A stretch of DNA of 13,243 nt from CAMDWQ01 sp964543965 (GCA_964543965.1 CAZJAX010000050.1:1-13243), one strand, 5' to 3'; counted from the first letter of the stretch, positions 1 to 8,142 are shown. Notes: generated from the letters alone by a model not told the origin. A program made the numbers and translations.

Positions 1-726
1 AGAGAGGGATTCGAGGCTTTTTTGATCGTCTCGATCATCGCGGCCTATCTTCAAAAGACCGGGCGCGGACCGCTTTTGCAGGCGGTGTACTGGGGTGTAG
101 CTGTATCGATAGCGGCCAGTATCGGCTGCGGATTCCTTCTACAGCAAAGCGCCAATCAGCCGTTCTGGGAAGGCGTCCTCGGCCTTGTCGCGGCCGTGTT
201 TGTCACGACGCTGGTCGTGCAGATGTGGACACAGGGCAGTTTCCTGAAAGATAAGATGGAAAAACGCATAGCTGTGATCACGGCCGAAAAGCCGGGCGGG
301 ACCGCGTGGTGGGGAGTTTTCGTGTTTACTGTCGTCATGATCGCGCGTGAAGGCATGGAGACCGCGCTGATGCTTATCCAGGTTCCTGAAGGCAGAGTTT
401 TCGCGGGCGTGGCGCTGGGCGCGCTGGCCGTCATCGTATTCTGTCTCCTGTGGATCAAGTTCAGCTCACTGATCAACCTGAGGCTCTTCTTTCAAGTGAC
501 GGGCATCTTTCTGCTGATCTTCGTGGCGCAGATCCTAATCTATTCTTTCCACGAATTCACCGAGGCCGGCATCCTGCCAAACAGCGAAGCTCTGCATCTG
601 GCGACGGAGCCCTTTTCTCCCGACGGCCAGTACGGCCGGTGGTTTGCAGTGTTCACGGTCGGCATCTGTACCGCGTGGCTCCTATTCGCATGGCTCAAGG
701 AGAAGACGAATGCTAAAAGAAGCTGA
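1..726 (+). CDS. FTR1-family iron permease (5' end missing)
   Basis: Integral inner-membrane permease of the FTR1/EfeU family, which imports iron. The reading frame is open from base 1, so the start lies outside the window. The first visible residues are REGFEAFLIV, the first REGxE iron-binding motif of the family. The second motif, REGME, is encoded at 346-360 (context MIAREGMETALM). About six to seven hydrophobic segments are visible, in line with the seven-helix fold; probably only some 20 N-terminal residues are missing. The protein ends at TGA 724-726 and overlaps the fur start by 17 nt, so the two genes are almost certainly co-transcribed. No EfeO or EfeB partner is visible; it could lie upstream. 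Family assignment is firm; iron oxidation state and energy source cannot be read from the sequence. Confidence 0.9.
   Translation, partial: REGFEAFLIVSIIAAYLQKTGRGPLLQAVYWGVAVSIAASIGCGFLLQQSANQPFWEGVLGLVAAVFVTTLVVQMWTQGSFLKDKMEKRIAVITAEKPGGTAWWGVFVFTVVMIAREGMETALMLIQVPEGRVFAGVALGALAVIVFCLLWIKFSSLINLRLFFQVTGIFLLIFVAQILIYSFHEFTEAGILPNSEALHLATEPFSPDGQYGRWFAVFTVGICTAWLLFAWLKEKTNAKRS
697..702 (+). promoter_or_regulatory. Shine-Dalgarno site of fur
   Basis: AAGGAG sits inside the end of the FTR1 gene, 7 nt before the ATG at 710. It decides the start: the longer frame from 644 would add 22 residues that lie wholly inside the permease gene and do not resemble a Fur N-terminus. Confidence 0.85.
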
Positions 727-1147
727 GAGGATCTTCGCCGAGTTTCTCGAAAAAAAGGATCTTAAGCTCACGTCCCAGCGCCGTACCATTCTGCATGAGG
801 CGATCGAGGCGTCCGGTCATTTTTCCGCAGAAAAACTGCTCGAGTATTCGAAAAAAGCCGACCCCACCGTCTCCAAAGCTACGGTCTATCGGACACTGTC
901 CCTTCTTAAGGACAGCGGCATCCTAGAGGAGCAGGATTTTGGCGACGGAAAGAAGCTTTACGAGAGGTCTCAGGGCAGGGCTCATCACGACCATCTGGTC
1001 TGCATCCGATGCGGCGCCATCCTGGAGTTTGAAAATCAGAAGATCGAGGACCTCCAGAACGCCGAGGCTGCGCGTCATCGCTTCAAGATCGTTTATCACA
1101 GCCTGAAGCTTTTCGGTTTCTGTGCCGGGTGCCAGCCGCGGGCTTGA
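710..1147 (+). CDS. fur: Fur-family ferric uptake regulator
   Basis: A 145-residue Fur-family metal-dependent repressor, the usual length for the family. Residues 1-80 form the winged-helix DNA-binding domain (SQRRTIL near 22-28; SKATVYRTL at 55-63 is the recognition helix). H37 in GHFSAEKL matches a conserved metal ligand. The dimerisation domain carries the family signature HHDH (92-95) and two CxxC pairs (C98/C101 and C138/C141) typical of the structural zinc site. Together with the FTR1 gene it overlaps by 17 nt, it implies iron-responsive control of its own operon. The family also includes PerR, Zur and Mur; the iron-permease partner favours Fur, but the metal and peroxide specificity is inferred. 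No Fur box is visible because the operon promoter lies left of the window. Confidence 0.93.
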   Translation: MLKEAERIFAEFLEKKDLKLTSQRRTILHEAIEASGHFSAEKLLEYSKKADPTVSKATVYRTLSLLKDSGILEEQDFGDGKKLYERSQGRAHHDHLVCIRCGAILEFENQKIEDLQNAEAARHRFKIVYHSLKLFGFCAGCQPRA

Positions 1148-1162
1148 AACCTTGAAATCAAA

Positions 1163-2770
1163 TTGACCACTCCGCAAGAACGCAAGGCCGCTGCCGAAAA
1201 GGCGGCCCAGGAAATGAAAAGGGATTTCTACATGGCGGTCGGAGCCGTCACCCTGCTGATCCTCGGCCTGATGGCTTTTTTTCTGAGCGATATCCTGATG
1301 CCCTCCGCCCGTAAAAAGACTCCGAACGATCCTCCTTTATCTCTGACGCCGATTTCAGGACCGTTTTATGCCCCCGCTTCTTCCGATGCCGGCGTTTCGG
1401 AAGCTGCGCAAGCAGTTGCTGAAGCAGCGTCTCAGATTCAGGAAAAGAAACAGGCGGGCGCAGCCGTCAAAAAAAAGAGATCGTTCGAACCCGGATCGCG
1501 CATCAAAGGCTCGGAAATGCATGATTCCGCAGAACAGACGCTTTTTTATGACACCGTGGACGAAGACGCGCTCTCGAGCGCCCGCGGCTCTTCGTATGCG
1601 GCCGTGCGGCGGTATCTGGATGACGGCCGTCTGCCGCCGCCGGACAAGATCAGGATCGACGAGATGGTGGATCATTTTTCTTACGGAGGATCCGAGCCTG
1701 AGGGCGATGAGCCGGTATCGGTCACGGTCGAGCTGGGCGACAGCCCCTGGAACCGCGGCCGCAAGATCGCTCTCGTCGCCGTGAAGGCAAAAAAATTGGG
1801 CGCGCGCAGCGTTCAGCCTTCAAGCCTTGTCATCCTTGTGGGGACATCGGAAGCTGCCGGCGGGCGGGAGCTTTCACTGACGCGCTCGGCCTTGCGGCAG
1901 CTTGCCGATGAGCTCGGTCCCCGGGACAAAATATCGCTTGTGAGCGCATCCGGCATGGTGATCGAGGGTGCCGCTGCCGGTGAAAGGACCCGCATTCTGG
2001 AAGCGATCGATGGTTTGAGGCCGGGCTCGATCGGTACAGCGGCGATCCGGCAGGCTTATGAAGCGGCGGACAAGCATGCGGCCGCCGGCGGGAACAACCG
2101 CGTCGTGTTGATGGAATGCGGCCCTAAAGCGCTGCCGCTGCATGAGGAGATCGCAGGTATTGTGAAGGAGCGGACGGACAATACCGGTATTCTATTCAGC
2201 CGAGTACGTTTTAATAGACCCGACGAAGCGCGAAAAGCCCTCGTGGGCCAGCTCGCGCGCAAGGCTGCTAGAGATGTCAGGATCGAAGTCGATGTCAATC
2301 CCTCGGCGGTCAAAAGCTGCCGGCTGATAGGTTATGCGGATCGCCCATTAGAACCATCGGACTCAGGAGGCGGCAAGTCTGCCCGGGACATGGATGACGG
2401 GCAAAGCATGTCGGCGCTCTATGAGATCGAACCGGTCGCCCCCAAAGAAGGTGCCGCCAGCGGAGGCGGTGAGGACCTGCTGACGGTCAAGGTACAGTAC
2501 AAGGCGCCTGACGGCGACACGATCCGGCTCATCGCGCAGTCGGTTCCAGCCGGACAGATGCGTCAGCCTTCGATCGATCTTAAGTTTGCGTCGGCGGTGG
2601 CGGAGTTTGGCCTTCTTTTGAGCCATTCCTCCGATAAGGGAAGCGCGGATATGGATCGGGTGCTGGCGCGCGCCGAAGAATCGATCGGCAGCGATGAGGA
2701 CGGCCGCCGCACCGAATTCATCGGTCTGGTCAGGACCGCCGGACGAATTTTGGACAGCGGCAAAAAATAG
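1163..2770 (+). CDS. membrane-anchored YfbK-like VWA protein with degenerate metal site
   Basis: A 535-residue protein resembling the YfbK family (N-terminal segment, von Willebrand factor A domain, DUF3520-type C-terminus). Residues 1-22 are charged, 24-46 form one transmembrane anchor, and 50-120 are a Pro/Ala/Lys-rich linker. Residues 125-200 match the YfbK N-terminal region (SYAAVRRYLDDGRLPPPDKIRIDEMVDHFSY is close to the family pattern). The VWA domain spans about 200-370. Residues 375-460 contain the RLIGYADRPL and ALYEIEPV hallmarks of the C-terminal domain. The MIDAS metal motif DxSxS is replaced by GTSEA (227-231), and the expected TDGD after strand 4 reads MECGP (317-321), so metal binding is probably lost. 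TTG at 1163 has no clear Shine-Dalgarno; ATG 1232, preceded by AAAAGGGA at 1217-1224, is an alternative, but it would drop the charged residues before the anchor. It starts 15 nt after fur. Function unknown. Confidence 0.75.
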   Translation: MTTPQERKAAAEKAAQEMKRDFYMAVGAVTLLILGLMAFFLSDILMPSARKKTPNDPPLSLTPISGPFYAPASSDAGVSEAAQAVAEAASQIQEKKQAGAAVKKKRSFEPGSRIKGSEMHDSAEQTLFYDTVDEDALSSARGSSYAAVRRYLDDGRLPPPDKIRIDEMVDHFSYGGSEPEGDEPVSVTVELGDSPWNRGRKIALVAVKAKKLGARSVQPSSLVILVGTSEAAGGRELSLTRSALRQLADELGPRDKISLVSASGMVIEGAAAGERTRILEAIDGLRPGSIGTAAIRQAYEAADKHAAAGGNNRVVLMECGPKALPLHEEIAGIVKERTDNTGILFSRVRFNRPDEARKALVGQLARKAARDVRIEVDVNPSAVKSCRLIGYADRPLEPSDSGGGKSARDMDDGQSMSALYEIEPVAPKEGAASGGGEDLLTVKVQYKAPDGDTIRLIAQSVPAGQMRQPSIDLKFASAVAEFGLLLSHSSDKGSADMDRVLARAEESIGSDEDGRRTEFIGLVRTAGRILDSGKK

Positions 2771-2774
2771 GATT

Positions 2775-2783
2775 TGTTATAAT
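2775..2783 (+). promoter_or_regulatory. extended -10 promoter of the thioesterase gene
   Basis: TGTTATAAT is a perfect extended -10 element (TGn plus TATAAT at 2778-2783). Only AAGCGC separates it from the ATG at 2790, so transcription would begin at or within a base or two of the start codon. There is no Shine-Dalgarno site. A TGGACA at 2751-2756 lies 21 nt upstream, too far for an ideal -35. Confidence 0.6.
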
Positions 2784-2789
2784 AAGCGC

Positions 2790-3257
2790 ATGAATCCCAA
2801 GCCTGTCTCCGCCTCCAAGACCGAAATGAGCCAGCTGATGATGCCGCATCAAGCCAACACGGCCGGCTTCGTCCACGGCGGCGTCATTCTCTCGATCGCG
2901 GATAACGTGGCCTACGTCTGCGCCGCGCGTCACGCCGGGCCGCGATGCGTGACCGTGTCGGTAGACCGTGTGGATTTCCGCGAGCCGATCCATATCGGAG
3001 AAGTTGTGACGTTCCAGGCGTCAGTCAACTATGTGGGGCGCACTTCGATGGAAGTCGGTATCCGCATCATCGCCGAAAATCTCAAGACCGGCGCCAAAAG
3101 GCATACTAACTCGTGCTATATCACCATGGTGAGCCTCGACGAAAAGGGGAGGCCGGCTCCGGTGCCGCCGCTCGTCCCCGAGACCGAGGACGAAAAACGC
3201 CGCCAGGGCGACGGCGAAAAACGCCGCAATCTCCGCCACCTCCAGCCCCGAAAATAA
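2790..3257 (+). CDS. hotdog-fold acyl-CoA thioesterase (YciA/ACOT7-like)
   Basis: Probable cytoplasmic acyl-CoA thioesterase, hydrolysing acyl-CoA to free acid and CoA. The 155-residue protein carries the family signature N23-TAGFVHGG-VILSIAD38, with the conserved Asn, His-Gly-Gly and Asp of YciA-type enzymes. It then has typical hotdog strands (VTVSVDRVDFREPIHIGEVV; YVGRTSMEVGIRI). The fold ends near residue 118. The remaining ~37 residues are a Pro-rich then strongly charged tail (EDEKRRQGDGEKRR) that YciA lacks. The ATG at 2790 is chosen because the conserved region starts about 10 residues later and a -10 element lies directly upstream. A longer frame from 2694 would overlap the VWA gene. 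The gene begins 19 nt after the VWA gene but seems to have its own promoter. Acyl-chain preference cannot be predicted. Confidence 0.87.
   Translation: MNPKPVSASKTEMSQLMMPHQANTAGFVHGGVILSIADNVAYVCAARHAGPRCVTVSVDRVDFREPIHIGEVVTFQASVNYVGRTSMEVGIRIIAENLKTGAKRHTNSCYITMVSLDEKGRPAPVPPLVPETEDEKRRQGDGEKRRNLRHLQPRK
3191..3227 (+). repeat. short tandem duplication in thioesterase 3' end
   Basis: The 13-mer CGAAAAACGCCGC occurs exactly at 3191-3203 and 3215-3227, a 24-bp period. It encodes two EKRR units of the charged C-terminal tail and looks like a small in-frame duplication. Confidence 0.7.
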
Positions 3258-3294
3258 AAATCGCCGGCCTCCGCATCAGGCGGAAACCGGCGAT
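3251..3294 (-). terminator. intrinsic terminator of the mutY-cyclophilin operon
   Basis: A perfect 8-bp stem ATCGCCGG (3260-3267) pairs with CCGGCGAT (3287-3294). The 19-nt loop contains an inner CCGC/GCGG stem. On the minus strand the hairpin is followed by UUUUAUUUU (3259-3251). The U-tract is read from the same bases that form the stop codon of the convergent thioesterase gene (3255-3257). On the plus strand no T-run follows, so it terminates mainly leftward transcription. Confidence 0.85.
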
Positions 3295-3312
3295 GTGAAC
3301 CCGGCTTAATTC

Positions 3313-3962
<650 letters not shown>

Positions 3963-3966
<4 letters not shown>

Positions 3967-5036
3967 TTCGATATCTCCTGGATAAGTGCCACGATTTTAG
4001 CATGAGCGGATGAAAAAGGATATTTCGAAAAATCTTTTTTTGTGACCCAAGCGGATTCCCAGGCGCCGGCCGCTTCCGAAGCGCTTTCCGTACGTCCGCT
4101 GAACACATGCAGAGTCTCGTTGAAATAGGTGTAGCTGCGCTTGATGGGTCCGAGATACTCCAGTTTTCCCGCAGGCTGCGCGAGCTCTTTTTTGATGAGG
4201 CGGGCCGTCTTGCTCTCGACCGCTTTAGCCGTCATGGATTTGTTCTTCGCCAGCTTCCATTCGGGAAATTCCCAGAGTCCGCCCATGATCTCTCCGAGAG
4301 GGCGGAAGCGGATCAGATAGCGGCCTTTATTTTCCAGGACCAGCGCGCCGGCCGTAATCTTGACTGACTTGTTTTTCTTGGCTTTTACGGGGTAGTTCTG
4401 AGGGCTTCCGATCTTATAGGCCCGGCAGAATTTTTTCAGAGGGCAGACCGCGCATGCCGGGTTGTCGGGCGTGCAGACGAGAGCTCCCAGTTCCATCAGC
4501 GCCTGGTTGAACCAGCGCGCTTTTCCCTTGGGGATCATTTTTTCCTCTAGCCTCCAGAAAAGAGGCTTGTTTTTTTCGACGTCGATCGGTTTATCGATCG
4601 CATGCAGACGCGAAAGCACGCGCAGGATGTTGCCGTCGACGATGGGGCGCTCCTGGTTGAAAGCGATACTGGCGATAGCGCCCGCCGAGTAGCGCCCGAT
4701 GCCTTTCAGCGCGAGGATGGCGTCGAAATCCTCCGGGAAAACACCTTGATGCTTATCGACGATGTGCTTGGCGCTCTCGTGGAGATTGCGCGCGCGGGAA
4801 TAATAGCCGAGCCCCTCCCAGGCTTTTAAGACCTGCTTCAGGTCGCTCGAAGCCAGGGTCTTGATGTCGGGGAAAAGCGCCGTCCATCGTTCGAAATAAG
4901 GCAGCACGGTCTTCATCTGAGTCTGCTGGAGCATGACCTCGGAGACCCAGACATGATACGGCTCGTAGTTTTTACGCCAGGGCAGGGGGCGTTGGTTCTT
5001 GTCGAACCATTCGAGGAGATGCCGCTGAATAGACAT
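3963..5036 (-). CDS. mutY: A/G-specific adenine glycosylase MutY
   Basis: Base-excision repair glycosylase that removes adenine mispaired with 8-oxoguanine. At 357 residues it is close to the usual ~350. The N-terminal catalytic HhH-GPD region has E33 in SEVMLQQTQ (general acid), helix-hairpin-helix LKGIGRYSAGA (110-120) and the catalytic Asp134 in VDGNILRVL. The [4Fe-4S] loop is C188-x6-C195-x2-C198-x5-C204, exactly the MutY spacing. The C-terminal NUDIX-like domain (about 225-357), with RFRPLGEIMGGLWEFPEW, recognises 8-oxoG. These residues exclude endonuclease III, which has Lys at the lyase position and no C-terminal domain. ATG at 5036 is preferred over an upstream in-frame start at 5093, which would lie inside the divergent gene; TATAAT lies 6 nt upstream. 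First gene of an operon with the cyclophilin. Confidence 0.96.
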
Positions 5037-5042
5037 GCGGTT

Positions 5043-5048
5043 ATTATA
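5043..5048 (-). promoter_or_regulatory. -10 element of mutY
   Basis: On the minus strand TATAAT (5048-5043) is followed by AACCGC and then the mutY ATG at 5036. The 6-nt spacing would place the transcription start at or next to the ATG. No Shine-Dalgarno and no convincing -35 were found at 16-18 nt. It shares a 37-bp intergenic region with the promoter of the divergent gene. Confidence 0.55.
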
Positions 5049-5057
5049 TATCGGGTA

Positions 5058-5066
5058 TGTTAAAAT
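5058..5066 (+). promoter_or_regulatory. extended -10 promoter of the ArnT-like gene
   Basis: TGTTAAAAT is an extended -10 (TGn plus TAAAAT at 5061-5066). ACCTGCC (7 nt) separates it from the ATG at 5074. There is no Shine-Dalgarno site and no clear -35. As with the thioesterase gene, the mRNA would start at the initiation codon. Confidence 0.5.
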
Positions 5067-5073
5067 ACCTGCC

Positions 5074-6762
5074 ATGAACTTTTCACTGCGCAAAGATATT
5101 TACAATCTCGGGGTGCTTCTGGCGCTATCCGTCTTTCTTTTCGGAGCCAATCTCGGCAGCTTCGGCCTCCTCGACCCCGACGAACCCTTTTACAGTCTGA
5201 CCGCCCGCGAAATGGTCGAGCGGCACGACGCCTCGACGCCGTATATCTTCGGCCATCCTCAGTTCGAGAAACCTATTTTTTTCTATTGGGTCATGTACGC
5301 ATGCTTCAAGGTGTTTGGCATCAGTGAATGGTCGGCCCGGCTGGGGCCTTGCATTGCCGGCGTTCTGACGGTGCTCATCACCTATCTGTGGGCCCGCGCG
5401 CTCTTCCGGCGTTCTGATACTGCTTTCATCTGCGCGGCGATCCTTGCGACAGCGGCGCAATTTATCGTCGTGTCGCGTATCGTGCTGACCGATGTCTACC
5501 TCTGCCTCTTTGTGACGGCGGCATTATACTCGTTCACGCTCGGCTATCTTTATCCGCGCTGGCGCGCCGCCGCCTGGCATCTGCTCTTTGTTTTCTGCGC
5601 GCTTGGTTTCCTGACCAAGGGAATGCTCGGCTTCCTTTTGCCTTTCATGGGCATCGGATTGTATGCCGTCCTGTCGGGAGAACTTGCGCTCCTCGTGCGT
5701 CTGCCGTGGCTGACCGGAGGGCTTCTGTTCGCGATCGTAGGGTTTCCGTGGTACGGGCTCATGACGGCCCAGCACGGGACGGGATTTCTCAAACATTTTT
5801 TCATTCATGAGAATATCCGGCGCTTTTTCGTAGCCGAGCACAAAGGTTTCGACCGGTTTTATTTCTATCCGGCCGGATTTCTTCTGGGTTTTTTCCCGTG
5901 GACCTTCGCCCTTCCGTACGGCGTCGCCCATACGATACGCAAAGCGCACAGGGGGCTGGGTCTTTACCGCCGCGAGTTCCTCCTCGTGGTTTCGTTCTTT
6001 GTTTCCGGTTTTGCTTTTTTCATGGCTGCGAAATCCAAGCTTTTAAGCTATACATTCCCTTTGTTTCCGCTGATGGCGCTCATGATCGGCGTCTGGGCGC
6101 ATCCTTTCTTCCGCGCAGTCGCTCGCGGCGGGAATCCCGCAAAACCGCTTTTACTTCTTGCGGCAGCCGTTTTGGGCGTGATGCCGGCGGTTTTGGCGGC
6201 CGGAGTGTACCGGTTCGGCGCAAGCGGCAATTTTGGTTTAGAGCTGCCGGTCGCAATTTACTGCGTGACGGCGCTTCCGCTTTCGTGGGCGGCTCTTTTT
6301 TCTGTATTCCGGAAGAAGGTCAAAACGGCTTTTTTTCTGCTCATCGCGATGACCGCTGTTTTCAGCGTGATCGGGTTCGGTTTCCTTCTGCCGGCGGCGG
6401 ACAAAGTTTTCGCGTCGCGGCACCTGGCGAAGCTTTATGAAGAAGAGACTGCCGGCACACGGCGGGGGATGATCATGGGAGGCAAGCTTTTCGTCCGCGG
6501 TGCGCGCTATTACACCGGCAATCCCAACGTGTCGGTGATCGTGCAGGATCCGAAGGGCACATTTTATACCAACCACACCATCCCGATGATCTCGAAGCGG
6601 GAAGACCTGATAGCCTTGGACGCCGCTTCGTTTCCGATCTATGGTTTTTACCGCCAGAAGGATTTTAAGAGGCTCAAAGAGATCGCTTCAGAAGGGTTTA
6701 AGATCACGGTGATCGAAGAAGCTAACCAGCGGGTGTTCGCCCGCCTCGATCGCTTGACATGA
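5074..6762 (+). CDS. ArnT-like (GT83/PMT_2) membrane glycosyltransferase
   Basis: Multi-span inner-membrane glycosyltransferase that would move a sugar from a polyprenyl-phosphate donor to an envelope acceptor on the periplasmic side. The 562 residues include roughly a dozen hydrophobic helices and a soluble C-terminal part from about 440. Family motifs: LLDPDEPFYSLTAREM (32-47, with the conserved acidic residues of the first periplasmic loop), EKPIFFYW (65-72), VLTD (137-140), FLTKG (179-183), HENIRRFF (245-252) and KSKLLSYTFPLFP (320-332), equivalent to the K-L-x-x-Y-x-L-P segment of ArnT. ATG 5074 is favoured over 5035, which would overlap mutY. It overlaps the PIG-L gene by 4 nt. Whether the acceptor is lipid A, another glycan or a protein cannot be told. 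Confidence 0.85.
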   Translation: MNFSLRKDIYNLGVLLALSVFLFGANLGSFGLLDPDEPFYSLTAREMVERHDASTPYIFGHPQFEKPIFFYWVMYACFKVFGISEWSARLGPCIAGVLTVLITYLWARALFRRSDTAFICAAILATAAQFIVVSRIVLTDVYLCLFVTAALYSFTLGYLYPRWRAAAWHLLFVFCALGFLTKGMLGFLLPFMGIGLYAVLSGELALLVRLPWLTGGLLFAIVGFPWYGLMTAQHGTGFLKHFFIHENIRRFFVAEHKGFDRFYFYPAGFLLGFFPWTFALPYGVAHTIRKAHRGLGLYRREFLLVVSFFVSGFAFFMAAKSKLLSYTFPLFPLMALMIGVWAHPFFRAVARGGNPAKPLLLLAAAVLGVMPAVLAAGVYRFGASGNFGLELPVAIYCVTALPLSWAALFSVFRKKVKTAFFLLIAMTAVFSVIGFGFLLPAADKVFASRHLAKLYEEETAGTRRGMIMGGKLFVRGARYYTGNPNVSVIVQDPKGTFYTNHTIPMISKREDLIALDAASFPIYGFYRQKDFKRLKEIASEGFKITVIEEANQRVFARLDRLT

Positions 6763-8138
6763 CGCGCCGGATATTGCGTCCGGTATTTTTTTTGCTTTCG
6801 GCCGCCGGCCTATTCACGGGCGTTTTTGAGAGCGCCCACGCCGACACGCTTCCGTTGACCTCTGCCGACCGCATTCTCATCGTAGCTCCCCACCCGGACG
6901 ACGAGACGCTCGGCGCGGGCGGTATCATCCAGTCCGCGCTGGCCGCTGGCGCGGACGTGAAGATCGTCTATCTGACGCGCGGCGAGTCCAACGAGATCTC
7001 ATCTCTCTTCTACCAGAAAAAACCCATGATCCTCACGACCGATTTCATCAAGATCGGACGCGTGCGGAAAAACGAGGCCGTGCAGGCGATGGCGCTTCTC
7101 GGAGTGCCGGAGAAAAATCTTTTTTTTCTCGGATACCCGGACCTCGGGACCATGTCCATCTGGGAAAGGTTCTGGGAGGGGAAGAAGCCCTACCGCAGTT
7201 TTTTCTCCCGCGTGAACAAAGTCATCCACCACGACGATCTTTCTTACGGAAAATATTTCCGGGGCGGAAGCGTCGTCGAGGATTTTGAAAAAGTGATCTC
7301 GGAGAACCGTCCGACGCATGTGTTCGTGACGGCGCCTTTCGACCGCAATCTGGATCACCAAGCCGCATATCTTTTTCTGAACGCAGCTCTGATGAACCTC
7401 CGTCTTCCCGCTGAAAACGCGCCCCAGGTGCATCTCTATCTCGTCCACTCGCACGATTGGCCTAAACCTCACAAAGCGGACTACGAAGCCGGTCTCGACC
7501 CGCCTCCGTCGGTCGTCCGGCCGGATCTGCGCTGGGGGCGGCACGATCTGACTCCCGCTCAAACCGAGAAAAAAATGCAGGCCTTATCCGTCTATCAAAG
7601 TCAGATGTCCTACGCCAAGAATTTTCTTCTGTCTTTCGCCCGGAAAAATGAGATCTTCGCCGAGTACCCTTACGAGACGGTCATCGTCGAACCCGGCCTT
7701 ACGCCCGAAGACTGGGCGTCCCGAGCTAACACAAGAAAAGGGGATGTGCGCTATGGAGCCAGCGGCACGGATCTTTTTATCGAAGCGCCTCTCATGTATG
7801 CGCTCGATGAGATGGGGGCGCTAACCACGAGCGTGTTTGCCTATAAAAGCGGCGAGCAATTTTCCAGGATGCCGAAGCTTTCTTTGAGGCTTTTCGGAGC
7901 CCATTTGAGAGTACGCGACCTTGCAGCGGGCAATTTCGCCTCGAGCGTCTTTTTTAAGATAGAGAAAAACAGGCTTTTGATTCGCATACCCCTGGCGGCC
8001 TTAAAGGATCCGGATCATCTTTTTGTCTCAACGAGGACGTCCAAGGATAGATTGTCGCTGGATTTCGGGGCATGGCGGGTGCTGCGCCTGGCCGGAGCTG
8101 CGAATAGTGGACAGGCTCAGCCCCAAGCGGTATCATAA
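6759..8138 (+). CDS. exported PIG-L family deacetylase with C-terminal extension
   Basis: Zinc-dependent N-acetylglucosaminyl-type deacetylase of the PIG-L/LmbE family, probably periplasmic. Of 459 residues, 1-28 form a Sec signal peptide (likely cleavage after SAHA). The core domain covers about 37-310: APHPDDE (43-49) supplies zinc ligands H45 and D48 and catalytic D47, while DRNLDHQAA (195-203) supplies the H200 region. In that second motif the common HPDH reads NLDH. Residues 98-130 (RKNEAVQAMALLGVPEKNLFFLGYPD) are typical of the family. The last ~130 residues are not part of the fold and look beta-rich; I do not recognise them. The ATG overlaps the glycosyltransferase stop (ATGA, 6759-6762), so the two are translationally coupled. 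A joint role in trimming and decorating an envelope glycan is inferred. Confidence 0.87.
   Translation: MTRRILRPVFFLLSAAGLFTGVFESAHADTLPLTSADRILIVAPHPDDETLGAGGIIQSALAAGADVKIVYLTRGESNEISSLFYQKKPMILTTDFIKIGRVRKNEAVQAMALLGVPEKNLFFLGYPDLGTMSIWERFWEGKKPYRSFFSRVNKVIHHDDLSYGKYFRGGSVVEDFEKVISENRPTHVFVTAPFDRNLDHQAAYLFLNAALMNLRLPAENAPQVHLYLVHSHDWPKPHKADYEAGLDPPPSVVRPDLRWGRHDLTPAQTEKKMQALSVYQSQMSYAKNFLLSFARKNEIFAEYPYETVIVEPGLTPEDWASRANTRKGDVRYGASGTDLFIEAPLMYALDEMGALTTSVFAYKSGEQFSRMPKLSLRLFGAHLRVRDLAAGNFASSVFFKIEKNRLLIRIPLAALKDPDHLFVSTRTSKDRLSLDFGAWRVLRLAGAANSGQAQPQAVS
8108..8136 (+). promoter_or_regulatory. promoter of the DUF6580 gene
   Basis: TGGACA (8108-8113, 5 of 6 to consensus), a 17-nt spacer, and TATCAT (8131-8136, 5 of 6). 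AACAGC then leads directly into the ATG at 8143. The promoter lies in the last codons of the PIG-L gene and its -10 overlaps that gene's TAA. No Shine-Dalgarno is present. Confidence 0.6.
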
Positions 8139-8142
8139 CAGC

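Noticed and set aside
5035..5093. Longer starts for mutY (5093) and for the ArnT-like gene (5035), which would make them overlap head to head.
   Set aside because: The extra residues do not fit either family, and -10 elements sit at leaderless distance from the shorter starts.
8023..8142. An N-terminal extension of the DUF6580 protein starting at 8023.
   Set aside because: It lies wholly in the PIG-L coding sequence in another frame, is Arg/Cys-rich and lacks family similarity; ATG 8143 has its own promoter.
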